64,000 bases of DNA. Source: Saccharospirillum salsuginis. Its GTDB lineage: Bacteria; Pseudomonadota; Gammaproteobacteria; Pseudomonadales; Natronospirillaceae. Shown one piece after another: positions 53,266 through 62,587 of this stretch. The stretch is from the NCBI RefSeq assembly GCF_014651855.1, contig NZ_BMXR01000003.1, forward strand, positions 186,001 through 250,000, given 5' to 3'. Position 1 is the first letter of the stretch. Each line of letters opens with the position of its first letter. A model generated the notes under the pieces. It was given only the letters and a program-made list of their open reading frames with translations, searched no databases and was not told where the DNA came from. Made by a program: the position numbers and the translations under genes.

Positions 53266-53377
53266 CTTTAAGGTACCTCCAAGGTAAATCCACTCGCTAA
53301 AGCGGACACGTTTGAAACAGCTCGCGTTCAAAACCTTGCACTCAGTCACAAAAACTTCTACACCTTATCTCATGGGT

Positions 53378-53413
53378 GACGCATATCCCGAAAAAAAACC
53401 CGAGATATGCGTC
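53378..53413. other. Perfect 10-bp inverted repeat with A-rich loop
   Basis: GACGCATATC (53378-53387) and GATATGCGTC (53404-53413) flank a 16-base loop containing eight A residues. It lies about 200 bases before the cassette region. It could be a terminator for plus- or minus-strand transcripts or part of a recombination site; nothing else supports either. Confidence 0.5.
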
Positions 53414-53598
53414 GGGGAGGACTCTGATCTCGGGGATAGTCGTCGTATGAGACGGTTTTTCCGGATTTGATATCTGGCTTTCTGCTTCATCGAATTGGGC
53501 TGAAAGTGCTTTGTTAGCTGGGTCTCGCTGTGGCAGCGTGCTAAGGTTGAAGGGTAAATGTGTCGGAATAAGGGGCGCAGGCGACGATGAAAAATAGC

Positions 53599-53605
53599 GT
53601 TAACT
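53599..53605 (+). other. Integron core-site-like sequence at left end of the AlbA_2 cassette
   Basis: GCGTTAACT (core GTTAACT, consensus GTTRRRY with one mismatch) lies 19 bases before the AlbA_2 gene. Its exact complement AGTTAAC appears immediately after that gene's stop codon at 54998-55004, as expected for the two ends of one integron cassette. Confidence 0.5.
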
Positions 53606-53623
53606 TTCAAAAGGTAGAGGTCT

Positions 53624-54997
53624 ATGAGGGTATCAATCAGTAAGGAAGAGCGGGATAAAGTCCTTTCCGTAGAGGAGGATCATTTCAGTGACCTTAAGGC
53701 AAAGGAAATTGCGCCCTCAAAACTGAGCCAATCAATCTCTGCATTTGCGAATGCAGCGGGCGGAGAAATCTTTGTCGGAGTACGTGAATCACAGAATGGG
53801 GCAACTAAAGAACGCACTTGGGATGGATTCTCGGATGTAGAAGAAGCGAACAGCGTGCTGCAAATGTTGAATCAGATTGCGCCTCTCGCAGATTTTATAT
53901 CGACAACGTTCTTGGAGTGTCAGGGGGAGTCAGGCCTGGTCCTGAAAATTGAGGTTCTACGGAATGCTGCTATCACAAAGTCTACTGATGGGATTGCTTA
54001 TGTTCGCAAAGGAGCACAAAAGCTACCCATAGATACAGACGAGGCATATGAAAAGTTACGCCTTGATAAAGGAATTTCCTCTTACGAAACATATAAGGTC
54101 AAAGCCAGTCTTGATGTAATCGAGAACTCTTCAGTTACTCTGGACTTTCTCATGGGTGTCGTGCCCATTGCTGAGCCTGAACCTTGGCTTCGTAAACAGC
54201 AACTAATAATTGACGATAGCCCAACAGTTTGTGGAGTGCTGCTTTTTTCGGAAGAGCCCCAAGCACTTCTTCCAAAAAGAACAGCGATCAAGATATTTAG
54301 GTATAAGACAATTGAAAATGAACCAAGCAGAGATCACTTGGCATTTGATCCGATAACAATAGAAGGATGGGCATACAAGCTAGTTTATGATGCGGTAGCA
54401 AAGACTCAAGAATTGGTTGAGGAAATTAAAAAGCTTGGAGAAGCAAGCTTAATGGATGTTCAATACCCAGCTGAAACACTTCACGAAATAATAACAAATG
54501 CAGTATTGCATCGTGATTATAGTATCGCTACCGATGTTCAGGTTAGAATTTTCGACAATCGAATTGAAATAGAAAGCCCCGGAAGATTTGCTGGACATAT
54601 AACAAGAGATAATGTCTTACATTCGCAATTCGCTAGAAATCAACAGCTGGTCAGGCTGATAAATAAATTCCCGAACCCACCAAACAAAGACGTCGGAGAG
54701 GGATTGAATACTGCGTTCGATGCAATGAGGAAATTGCGGTTACATGACCCCATAATAGTGGAGCAGCAAAGCTCTATTTTGGTCACGATTCCACACCAAA
54801 AACTGGCTTCCCCAGAAGAGATTGTGATGGAGTTCTTAGGCAAAAATCCAGAAATAACTAATAGGGAAGCTCGTGCCTTGTGCGGAGTTAGGTCAGAGAA
54901 CTCGATGAAAGCTGTCTTCAAACGACTCCAAAAAAGAGAAATGATAGAACCCGTTCCAGGTCGCTCTCAGTTTAAAGCGGCATGGAGAAAGGTCTAA
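53624..54997 (+). CDS. AlbA_2 (Schlafen-like) ATP-binding protein, probable integron cassette gene
   Basis: 457 residues, AT-rich and unlike its neighbours in base composition. The N-terminal AlbA_2/Schlafen-AAA_4 domain (EEDHFSDLKAKEI, LSQSISAFANAAGGEIFVGVRE) precedes a middle ATPase-like region with an HATPase_c_4 signature (LHEIITNAVLHRDYSIATDVQVRIFDNRIEIESPGRFAG, GEGLNTAFDAM). A C-terminal winged helix (EIVMEFLGKNPEITNREARALCGV) follows. Such proteins act as regulators or in anti-phage defence; which applies here is unknown. Core-site-like GTTAACT/AGTTAAC flank it. Confidence 0.85.
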   Translation: MRVSISKEERDKVLSVEEDHFSDLKAKEIAPSKLSQSISAFANAAGGEIFVGVRESQNGATKERTWDGFSDVEEANSVLQMLNQIAPLADFISTTFLECQGESGLVLKIEVLRNAAITKSTDGIAYVRKGAQKLPIDTDEAYEKLRLDKGISSYETYKVKASLDVIENSSVTLDFLMGVVPIAEPEPWLRKQQLIIDDSPTVCGVLLFSEEPQALLPKRTAIKIFRYKTIENEPSRDHLAFDPITIEGWAYKLVYDAVAKTQELVEEIKKLGEASLMDVQYPAETLHEIITNAVLHRDYSIATDVQVRIFDNRIEIESPGRFAGHITRDNVLHSQFARNQQLVRLINKFPNPPNKDVGEGLNTAFDAMRKLRLHDPIIVEQQSSILVTIPHQKLASPEEIVMEFLGKNPEITNREARALCGVRSENSMKAVFKRLQKREMIEPVPGRSQFKAAWRKV

Positions 54998-55030
54998 AGT
55001 TAACAAGCGACTGTGACCCCAAGTCAACCT
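54998..55030 (+). other. Left part of an attC-like site, interrupted by the IS110-type element
   Basis: AGTTAACAAGCGACTGTG follows the AlbA_2 stop codon directly and has the layout of an attC 5' end. The sequence then runs into the IS110-family element. No matching 3' half is seen before the element, consistent with insertion into the site. The exact junction is not fixed. Confidence 0.4.
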
Positions 55031-55054
55031 AATCTGCCCCAAATTTTGTAACGC

Positions 55055-56180
<1,126 letters not shown>

Positions 56181-56219
56181 TCGTTTTACTGAAATCCCTC
56201 AAATCGAAGGATTTTGATC

Positions 56220-57307
56220 ACGCGGTTTCGTATAATAAGTGCAATTGGATAGAGAGGGAGGTCAGCTGGTAGACTCGGCGCTTTCCTCCGCCAAGAGAAA
56301 AAGCACTTATGAGTTACCACCAGCTGACCAAGAACGAACGATACCAAATTTACGCGCTTATGAAAGCCGGGCATTCACAAAAAGACATTGCAGATGTGTT
56401 GGGTAGAAGTGCCTCTACTGTCAGTCGAGAACTGAAAAGGAACCGAGGGCTGCGTGGTTACAGACCCAAGCAAGCCCAGGAACTTACCGATAAACGCCGT
56501 CACGAGGCTTACAAGGCGTTCAAGGTCACGGAGAGCATCCACGATATGATTGAACGGCTAATTCGTCAGGATCTGAGTCCACAGCAGATCGCAGACTATC
56601 TGGAAAGGCATATAGGGGTGTCACTGCATCATGAGACGATCTACCAGATCATACTCGCAGACAAGGCCAATGGAGGGGACCTCTACACACACCTGAGAGT
56701 GGCGTCAAAGCCTTATCGAAAGCGCTACGGCCATTATGATCGCCGTGGCAAGCTCAAGAACCGCGTAAGCATTGATGACCGTCCTGCGATTGTTGAAAGG
56801 GGCAACCGAATCGGTGACTGGGAAGGCGATACGGTAATAGGCAAAGGCCGTCAAGGTGCGCTTCTAACGTTGGTCGAGCGGAGAACACTGTACACTGTGA
56901 TAGCGAAGCTTCCAGGCAAGCGTGCCGATGCACTGGCAGATGCGGCTATCGAAAACCTGGCATCGTATCGGGACAAGGTAAAGACCATAACCTTGGACAA
57001 TGGCCTGGAGTTTGCCGAACATGAAGCCATCGCGGCAGGCCTAAAAGCAGACATCTATTTCGCACATCCATACGCTTCCTGGGAACGCGGAATCAATGAG
57101 AATACAAACGGACTAATTCGCCAATACTTTCCCAAGGGAACTGACTTCAACAAAGTGACCGATGAAGAGATCCAATTTGTCATGGACAGGTTGAACTCAA
57201 GACCAAGAGTTACACGAGGCGGGAAGTCGCCGAACGAACTATTTTTGGGGCGGCAGGTAGATTTGCTTGCCGCATGAATGGATTGCACTTATTACTTGAA
57301 ACCGCGT
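56220..57307. mobile_element. IS30-family insertion sequence
   Basis: A complete element of about 1088 bp. Inverted repeats of 26 bp begin ACGCGGTTTC and end AATAAGTGCAAT: IRL 56220-56245, IRR 57282-57307, with three mismatches. It carries one transposase gene. No clear target duplication is visible. The right end abuts the remainder of an attC-like site. Confidence 0.92.
56309..57277 (+). CDS. IS30-family transposase
   Basis: 322 residues: an N-terminal HTH (LTKNERYQIYALMKAGHSQKDIADVLGRSASTVSRELKRN), a second HTH-like region, and an integrase core with the DDE pattern Asp (GDWEGDTVIGKG), Asp (ITLDNGLEFAEH) and Glu (WERGINENTNGLIRQYFPKG). The gene is intact and bounded by matching inverted repeats. 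Confidence 0.97.
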   Translation: MSYHQLTKNERYQIYALMKAGHSQKDIADVLGRSASTVSRELKRNRGLRGYRPKQAQELTDKRRHEAYKAFKVTESIHDMIERLIRQDLSPQQIADYLERHIGVSLHHETIYQIILADKANGGDLYTHLRVASKPYRKRYGHYDRRGKLKNRVSIDDRPAIVERGNRIGDWEGDTVIGKGRQGALLTLVERRTLYTVIAKLPGKRADALADAAIENLASYRDKVKTITLDNGLEFAEHEAIAAGLKADIYFAHPYASWERGINENTNGLIRQYFPKGTDFNKVTDEEIQFVMDRLNSRPRVTRGGKSPNELFLGRQVDLLAA

Positions 57308-57410
57308 CATACAAACGGCTGCACCGGACAAATTTCCGCTGTCACCTTTTGTGCAAAAACACGCACAAAAGCCGCCATCAAATATTTGCTCGGTTAGCCG
57401 GGCGTTATAT
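57308..57410 (+). other. attC-like site, left end replaced by IS30
   Basis: AAACGGCTG at the left pairs with TAGCCGGGC at the right. An inner hairpin (CTTTTGTGC/GCACAAAAG) and the terminal GGCGTTAT core complete an attC-like fold. The same AAACGGCTG ... TAGCCGGGC ends occur at 60194-60286. The usual GCCTAAC left core is missing because the IS30 right end lies there. Confidence 0.6.
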
Positions 57411-57422
57411 TCTGGGTGCTAT

Positions 57423-59153
57423 ATGCAACAACTTTCCACATCTTTGGATTCCTTTCTCTCCTCCAAGGAACAAGTTGCCGTACTCAAAGGTGCTTGGGGC
57501 GTGGGCAAGACCCATTTCTGGGACGCCTACATTGACCGCAAGATCAGACAAAATGGTCTTCATCAGATTGCATATAGCTACGTATCGCTTTTTGGCCAGT
57601 CGTCCTTGGAAGGCGTAAAGGCAAAAGTCTTTCAGCAAGCTCGAGCGGTTCAGGCGAAAGATGTCATAGAGAAAGCATTTGATGAGTCCTTTTCAGAATC
57701 AACGTCACTAATGGATCGTGTGCCGTGGATTCGGGAGGGTCTTTCCAAAGCTAAAAGGCGTAGCCCTTGGCTAGGATGGTTCTCTAAACATGCCGACTCT
57801 ATTCCTTACCTTACTAAATTCAGCGGACTGATTGGATCTGTTGAGTATGGCTTGGTGCAGGACTACATCGTTTGCTTCGATGACTTAGAAAGAAAACAAG
57901 ATAGCCTCAGTATTAAAGAGGTTATGGGCTTAGTAGATGAGTTGGCTCGAAGGAAGCACTGCAAGGTAATTTTAATTTTCAACCAAGAAAGCCTGAGCTG
58001 CGAGGAGGAGCAAAAGGCGTACGAAACCTATCGAGAAAAGGTCGTGGACATCGAATTGACGATGCTTCCGGCAGTGCGGGAAAACTTCCAACTTGTCTTC
58101 GATAGTGCGTCCGTAGATTTTAAACCTGTTTTACGGGTTGCAGAGGAGCTTGGGATAGTAAATATTCGAGTCCTCATGAAAATGAAATCAACTCTCAATC
58201 GATTCGATGAGCTTCTTTCTGACGTCCACGAAATAACTCGCCAAACATTTGCAACCCATGTTGCAGTCCTTGCTTGGGGATACTTTGATCAAGACCCTCA
58301 TTTAGATTTTAGGGGTATTGTTGAGCGTTTAAGTGGTAATCCATGGCTTTCATATTTTTCAAAGAAAGAAGATGAGGAAAATCCAGCAGATCGCCGGTTC
58401 AGAACTATATCATCGAATCTACAATTGAGAGGGTTTGATCTCGATCCATATATATCTAGGTACTTGGAAAGCGGTCTAATCGATGAGGAAGCATTAAAAC
58501 GCGATCTCGAAGAAATTTCGCAAAACCAAATTAACCTTGAGGTGTCCTCCAAATTCAGTGAGGCTTGGGGTATCTACACTGATTCTTTTGAAGACAACCT
58601 GGATGAGTTCAAGGGTGCATTGATCGAGGCGCTTGGTGACCTGTCCCGAGTTTCACTAGGCGACTTTTCATCCGCCATTGATACTTTGGAAGAGTTCGGT
58701 GAAGACGTTTCAGGTTATGTCTCTGAATACCTAAAAGTGCATCAACACTCCCTTGGAATGGTGGATAGGACGCATCCTATGAGGTATGAGCGGATTAAAA
58801 ATCCAGCACTTCGCAATGGAATCGATCAGATAGCAGATAAGGCAAAATCATTTAGTATTGATGAGGTAGCGGAAAAGATTGCTACTCAGCATGGGTGGAA
58901 TCCAGAAGACATCAAATATCTGGAATCTCTTTCCAAAGATGACTTTAAGGTCTGGATGAAAAGCTCTCCCGAAAATTTAACAGTTAAGCTAAGAGGTGGG
59001 TTGTTGATGTTCAGGGACTTGCAATCTTCTAATCCGGAGGACGGAAAACGTTATGCGGCTATTGTGCAAAATGTCGAGACAGCATTGCGTGAAGTTGCTT
59101 CAGAAAACGAGTTCAATCGACGCAGAGTAAAGAATATCTATGAGGTTGAGTGA
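57423..59153 (+). CDS. KAP-type P-loop NTPase, integron cassette gene (candidate defence protein)
   Basis: 576 residues, low GC. Walker A is GAWGVGKTHFW at about residues 26-36. Walker B, VCFDDLERK, has the double Asp and Glu-Arg typical of KAP-family NTPases, followed by KVILIFNQESL. The C-terminal 300 residues are helical and unassigned. No transmembrane helices are visible, unlike many KAP proteins. KAP NTPases are linked to phage exclusion in other systems. The start at 57423 lies just inside the cassette, behind the attC-like site. It is the only gene of its cassette. Confidence 0.82.
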   Translation: MQQLSTSLDSFLSSKEQVAVLKGAWGVGKTHFWDAYIDRKIRQNGLHQIAYSYVSLFGQSSLEGVKAKVFQQARAVQAKDVIEKAFDESFSESTSLMDRVPWIREGLSKAKRRSPWLGWFSKHADSIPYLTKFSGLIGSVEYGLVQDYIVCFDDLERKQDSLSIKEVMGLVDELARRKHCKVILIFNQESLSCEEEQKAYETYREKVVDIELTMLPAVRENFQLVFDSASVDFKPVLRVAEELGIVNIRVLMKMKSTLNRFDELLSDVHEITRQTFATHVAVLAWGYFDQDPHLDFRGIVERLSGNPWLSYFSKKEDEENPADRRFRTISSNLQLRGFDLDPYISRYLESGLIDEEALKRDLEEISQNQINLEVSSKFSEAWGIYTDSFEDNLDEFKGALIEALGDLSRVSLGDFSSAIDTLEEFGEDVSGYVSEYLKVHQHSLGMVDRTHPMRYERIKNPALRNGIDQIADKAKSFSIDEVAEKIATQHGWNPEDIKYLESLSKDDFKVWMKSSPENLTVKLRGGLLMFRDLQSSNPEDGKRYAAIVQNVETALREVASENEFNRRRVKNIYEVE

Positions 59154-59159
59154 CGAATA

Positions 59160-59244
59160 TAACCAAGTCAGTCACAGCGACGTCTACTACATTGCGGCTT
59201 CGCCTCCATTTCGCAGCCGCGCGTGCTGAGCGGCGCTGTTAGGC
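59160..59244 (+). other. attC-like site behind the KAP NTPase gene
   Basis: The site ends in a canonical core GTTAGGC (59238-59244), preceded by CGGCGCTG, which pairs with CAGCG near the left end. An inner stem GCGGCT/AGCCGC surrounds a short loop. The left core (ATAACC) is degenerate. Confidence 0.6.
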
Positions 59245-59264
59245 ACTAGAATGAAGGGGTCGCT

Positions 59265-59627
59265 ATGAGCTGTACGTTTAAGTCAATCGGATTCGCTACT
59301 GCAATGTTGGTTTGCTGCACTGCCTTCGGAAAGGCTTCAAACTATCGCTGGCATATTTCCGGAAACGAGCTACTCGAAATCTGCGAATCGAACTCAGTGT
59401 CTTGTTACTTTTTTGCTATGGGTGGATTCGAAACGTACTCATTGCTCAAAGGAACGGGCCAGGCAACCACAGATCTAGAAGTCTGCATGCCTCCAGAGGC
59501 TACTGGGCACCAAATTGCTGACATAGTTACCGCCTACCTCAAGCGAATTCCCGCGGATAGGCATAGGCCTGCAGCGCTTCTCTCAATGTACGCGCTTAGC
59601 GAGGCATTCCCATGTGGCTATGAATAA
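59265..59627 (+). CDS. Rap1a/Tai-like immunity protein, integron cassette gene
   Basis: 120 residues: signal peptide (SIGFATAMLVCCTAFGKA) and a mature domain with ELLEICESN, then EVCMPPEATGHQIADIVTAYLKRIPADRHRPAALLSMYALSEAFPC. This matches the Rap1a/Tai pattern (C-x-P ... VxxYLxxxP ... ALxxAFPC) of periplasmic immunity proteins against type VI amidase effectors. No effector gene accompanies it, so it would act as an orphan immunity gene. It is the only gene in its cassette. Confidence 0.75.
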   Translation: MSCTFKSIGFATAMLVCCTAFGKASNYRWHISGNELLEICESNSVSCYFFAMGGFETYSLLKGTGQATTDLEVCMPPEATGHQIADIVTAYLKRIPADRHRPAALLSMYALSEAFPCGYE

Positions 59628-59698
59628 GCTGACTTCAACCGACAACCGAAGGTGGTTTTTAGATCAAGCACAAGGCAGTTCCGCTTGCTCTGAAAAAT

Positions 59699-59789
59699 GC
59701 CTAATTGTCGCTGAAGTTGACTGCCCAAAGCACTGGTGCGTATTGGGTTCTACGGTTGCCCCAGAATAAACTGAGTGAACGCGTTAGGC
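59699..59789 (+). other. attC-like site behind the Rap1a-like gene
   Basis: The left core GCCTAAT (one base off GCCTAAC) and right core GTTAGGC (59783-59789) are inverted. GTTGACT and AGTGAAC inside pair with one mismatch. Length 91 bases. An additional dyad (ACTTCA...TGAAGT) lies just before and at its left edge. Confidence 0.6.
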
Positions 59790-59803
59790 GTTGGGAGCCA
59801 AGT

Positions 59804-60193
59804 ATGGAAGAATTTGGAACAAGGTCTGAGGAAAGTGTAGAAACACGGCAAGCAGCAGAGTCAGTTAATGAAAGAGTTTACTTAGCTGTGCAACAACTGT
59901 GTACCGGTCAAGGGGACGTTCGAGCGAGACTACAAACGGCTGTGTTGACGCTTTTACCACTTCATGAGAAAGAGTTTCCAGAGGAGCTAAGGAAAGATTT
60001 CAGCTGGGTTATATCTGAATCAAGCAAGTATCGAACGGAGATGCCTCAGTTTCGGGGTGACCTGGAGGCCACAATGCGTAGAATCAGGAATTCAACTGGG
60101 CAAAAAATTGCGGCACGTATTTTTCAAATTTTCTTACGGCTCCAGGACATTAGAGGGTTTCCTCTTATTGAGTATCGTGATCCGAGGGAGTAG
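59804..60193 (+). CDS. Unknown small protein, integron cassette gene
   Basis: 129 residues starting MEEFGTRSEESV, soluble and mostly helical (ERVYLAVQQLCTGQGDVRARLQTAVLTLLPLHEKEFPEELRKDFSWVI; ATMRRIRNSTGQKIAARIFQIFLRLQDIRG). I do not recognise the family. The start is placed after the upstream attC-like core site because a longer frame would read through that site. A GCCTAAC core begins at the stop codon's next base, typical of a cassette. Confidence 0.65.
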   Translation: MEEFGTRSEESVETRQAAESVNERVYLAVQQLCTGQGDVRARLQTAVLTLLPLHEKEFPEELRKDFSWVISESSKYRTEMPQFRGDLEATMRRIRNSTGQKIAARIFQIFLRLQDIRGFPLIEYRDPRE

Positions 60194-60286
60194 GCCTAAC
60201 AAACGGCTGTTGTCGCCCCTTCGGAGCTGGGACGGCCTTTCCGCCGCTTCGCGACTACAAGACCGCCCCATAGCCGGGCATTAAGT
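60194..60286 (+). other. attC site, best preserved of the array
   Basis: GCCTAAC (60194-60200, perfect RYYYAAC) is followed by AAACGGCTG, a central imperfect hairpin region and TAGCCGGGC, then ATTAAGT (60280-60286; GTTRRRY with one change). AACGGCT pairs with the AGCCG arm. The length of 93 bases is normal for attC. Confidence 0.75.
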
Positions 60287-60295
60287 GAGAGTTGA

Positions 60296-60796
60296 ATGAA
60301 AGCTAGACAGGTATTCTACGACTGTACATACGCAAGGGATTCTCTGGAGACTGCGCTTTCTGATGAACGCATAGAAGATGCGAAAATCATGTGGTTTGCG
60401 GCATTAGCGATGCTCAGGTCGATAGGCCATGTATTAAGAAAGGTGGATGCAAAGGTGCTAGGTGAACCCTTTCAACGCCTGTTGGACCAGAGGTTCCAAG
60501 CATGGAAGGACGACCCGATGTTTTACAACTTCATCGAGAGAGAGAGGAATTCAATTCTTAAGGAATATGATAGTTCTCTTGAAAAGGAGACTGTGCGTAA
60601 AGAGAGTCTACTGGAGTTAAGTGACGGGTCTGTTCTTGCTGTTAGTTCAGGAGAAGCTTTATTGGTGACAACGGAGGTGGCTACTCTCACTAAGCGCAGG
60701 GGAGAGAGTGCTGGTGTATCTCCAGAAAAGGCTCTCACCCTTGCATTAGAGTGGTGGGATCGAGAGCTCAAAGTCCTCGAAAATGCGACAGTGTAG
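60296..60796 (+). CDS. Unknown soluble protein, integron cassette gene
   Basis: 166 residues. The first half is helical (FYDCTYARDSLETALSDERIEDAKIMWFAALAMLRSIGHVLRKVD). A middle segment is RFQAWKDDPMFYNFIERERNSILKEYDS, and a C-terminal part is LELSDGSVLAVSSGEALLVTTEVATLTKRRGESAGVSPEKALTLALEWWDRELKVLE. No family recognised. The start lies nine bases inside the cassette. Confidence 0.68.
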   Translation: MKARQVFYDCTYARDSLETALSDERIEDAKIMWFAALAMLRSIGHVLRKVDAKVLGEPFQRLLDQRFQAWKDDPMFYNFIERERNSILKEYDSSLEKETVRKESLLELSDGSVLAVSSGEALLVTTEVATLTKRRGESAGVSPEKALTLALEWWDRELKVLENATV

Positions 60797-60799
60797 AAA

Positions 60800-60832
60800 C
60801 CATCTACAAGTAGCTGTTGTCAGACGTTGAAC
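60800..60832 (+). other. Short attC remnant behind the last cassette
   Basis: ATCTAC...GTAGCTG and a terminal core GTTGAAC (60826-60832, perfect GTTRRRY) mark the end of the array. The site is too short for a full attC. The following stretch to 61083 shows no gene; only short dyads such as GGTGTCC/GGACACC are visible. Confidence 0.4.
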
Positions 60833-61083
60833 TTGACCCGGTTTAACGGACACAAAAGTCAAACTGACGAGGTGTCCAATGCAGGGACTAAGGACTATTA
60901 GGACACCAAGAATAGCAAAGATTCCGCGTTGCGTGCATTGATCGATCGAAGTCTCCAAGCATGTGAGTCCAGTTGGCCGGGGAAGAATAAAAATTACTTG
61001 GTATTCGGTCTGAAACGCTAGGTTTTATCCACAGCTTTACCCTGAAGGTGATTTCAGAATTTGGAAAAGGATTGGAGGGTTGT

Positions 61084-61469
61084 TTAGGTCAGCAACAGGC
61101 CGGCCGAAAGGCCGGGAGTTCGTTGGTACCCGAGTTTTCGGCGGGCGCTGACCATGGCGTGTACGGTTCCAACAAAGCCTTTGAAAGAGAACTCATAGTG
61201 TGTAGAAGAATAGAGCCACTTGTCAGGGTCGAAGTTCAGACGATCAAAATGGGAGGTAACGCCTTCTCAATTGTAGCGCGTTTTCCTTTACGCAGTTGTC
61301 GGCCAGTCCAGTCCAGCAACTTAAGGTAATCCTGTAGTTGAAACGCCTGGCCGGACGGCATATCGTCGTGAGGGTATCCAACAAAGTGGTTACGACAGGT
61401 GTCCCTGTAACCTTGGTCATCAACTTCGAAGACTGACTTCAGCAGGGTATGTTTGAGCACACCATCCAC
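61084..61469 (-). pseudogene. C-terminal remnant of a Y1 (REP-associated/IS200-like) transposase with a frameshift
   Basis: The minus strand encodes YPHDDMPSGQAFQLQDYLKL, then LLDWTGRQLRKGKRATIEKALPPIL in one frame. After a frameshift the next frame continues RLNFDPDKWLYSSTHYEF ... FVGTVHAMVSARRKLG and ends at 61084. This is the C-terminal part of the long Y1_Tnp transposase family (DYLELVDWTGR ... KRG.I...LPPIL.RL). The catalytic N-terminal domain is absent. It is decayed. Confidence 0.75.
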
Positions 61470-61684
61470 TATTTATTGAACATTGGATCGATACGAGCGT
61501 GTTTCATGAGGTGTATCAGAACGACAGCACTGGCCGACCCGTCTAAATTACTGAAAGTCATGCTGTTTGCCAGTTTCAAGGGCGTAACCTCAAGCCTCGG
61601 CTCACTCCTGTGAATTACGTCACGGACACCCGCGACTGTGGCCAGGATACTCTTGGGCCCCACTCGATAAGGAAAAGGACCATC

Positions 61685-61807
61685 ATGGCAGATTTAAAAT
61701 TCAACAGATCGGCGGGACCTGCGGCACCCGTGGTTGCATCGGCATTCGAAGTGGGGCCGCAAGTTTCTATCGAGTGCTGGCAGCCACCGGGACCAGTGCG
61801 AACCTGA
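61685..61807 (+). CDS. Possible small protein upstream of the lipoprotein gene
   Basis: 40 codons (MADLKFNRSAGPAAPVV ...) with AAGGAAAAGGA before the ATG, ending 18 bases before the lipoprotein start. It has no recognised homology and could be chance. The remainder of the gap 61470-61825 shows nothing I recognise. Confidence 0.2.
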   Translation: MADLKFNRSAGPAAPVVASAFEVGPQVSIECWQPPGPVRT

Positions 61808-61825
61808 CACTGGAGGTCTACTGAC

Positions 61826-62458
61826 ATGCGGCGTTTAATGGCCCTGGCTCTCACGCTCACTTTGGGAGCCTGCACTACATCCCCAACCAAACAGGGCGAG
61901 CCCGTGGAGTTTGAGATACAGTCGGTGAATAGCGAATTCACCGTGAGATCTACCCATCTCCGTGAGGACTTCCAGGAACGCACTCTGTACGGCCCCATTG
62001 AACCAGAGGTTGTTCTTATACTGGTTCCATCAAAGGGCACCCAGAAGGAACTTGAGCAGAACCGCGAGTTGGATAAGGTCGATTCAGAGGCACGCACTTT
62101 TATCGGGGTAATCGCGGACCTGTCCGGCGAGAGGGAGCATTATTATCACGTTGACGTCGAAACCGTGAAACGGCTTTACCAAGGTCGCAAAAAAGGCTTT
62201 CACATCCTGCTACTGGATTGCAATGGACACCTCATTCTTGAGTCCGATGAGGTGTTGCCTGCTGAAGTGATTCGAAGGCATTTTCCGATTGACCCAGAGC
62301 ATGAGGCCCGCCAAGAGAGGAATAAAGAAAGCGCCGCACATGAGGCTCTCTTACCAGCTTCAATGTGGGGCACCGTTCAGTATTACGAGTTTAAGCAAGT
62401 CGATCAGTACCAATTTCCGCCCCGGTATGTAAAGTTACAATCTGATGTGTCGTACTAA
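61826..62458 (+). CDS. Lipoprotein of unknown function
   Basis: 210 residues with a lipoprotein signal (RLMALALTLTLGAC) and a soluble mature part containing VVLILVPSKGTQKELEQNRELDKVDSEARTFIGVIADLSG and GFHILLLDCNGHLILESDEVLPAEVIRRHFP. The latter resembles a short alpha/beta fold such as a DUF4174/thioredoxin-like element, but I cannot assign it. GGAGG precedes the ATG. It stands between the transposase remnant and an IS4-type element. Confidence 0.7.
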   Translation: MRRLMALALTLTLGACTTSPTKQGEPVEFEIQSVNSEFTVRSTHLREDFQERTLYGPIEPEVVLILVPSKGTQKELEQNRELDKVDSEARTFIGVIADLSGEREHYYHVDVETVKRLYQGRKKGFHILLLDCNGHLILESDEVLPAEVIRRHFPIDPEHEARQERNKESAAHEALLPASMWGTVQYYEFKQVDQYQFPPRYVKLQSDVSY

Positions 62459-62530
62459 CTCAACTTTCGGAGTTCGTTCGAAGCTGAATAGCGCTGATAA
62501 CCGATTGATTTAGAAACAAAAAAGGCCTGC

Positions 62531-62564
62531 CGTTTGGTAAAATGTAAGGCGACTAAACCAAACG
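62531..62564. repeat. Inverted repeat at the left end of the IS4-like element
   Basis: CGTTTGGT (62531-62538) and ACCAAACG (62557-62564) form a perfect 8-bp dyad 24 bases before the transposase start. The element's own left terminal repeat is probably in or just left of this region; it cannot be fixed without the right end. Confidence 0.5.
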
Positions 62565-62587
62565 ACAAATCACCAACGGAGGCCCAC

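Noticed and set aside
53365-53610. 81-codon minus-strand frame
   Set aside because: Low-complexity basic sequence over a hairpin and a core-site-like region; no ribosome-binding site recognised.
60833-61083. Possible IS3-type end (TGACCCGG... and GGTGTCC/GGACACC dyads)
   Set aside because: Only short matches; no transposase frame or second terminal repeat found.
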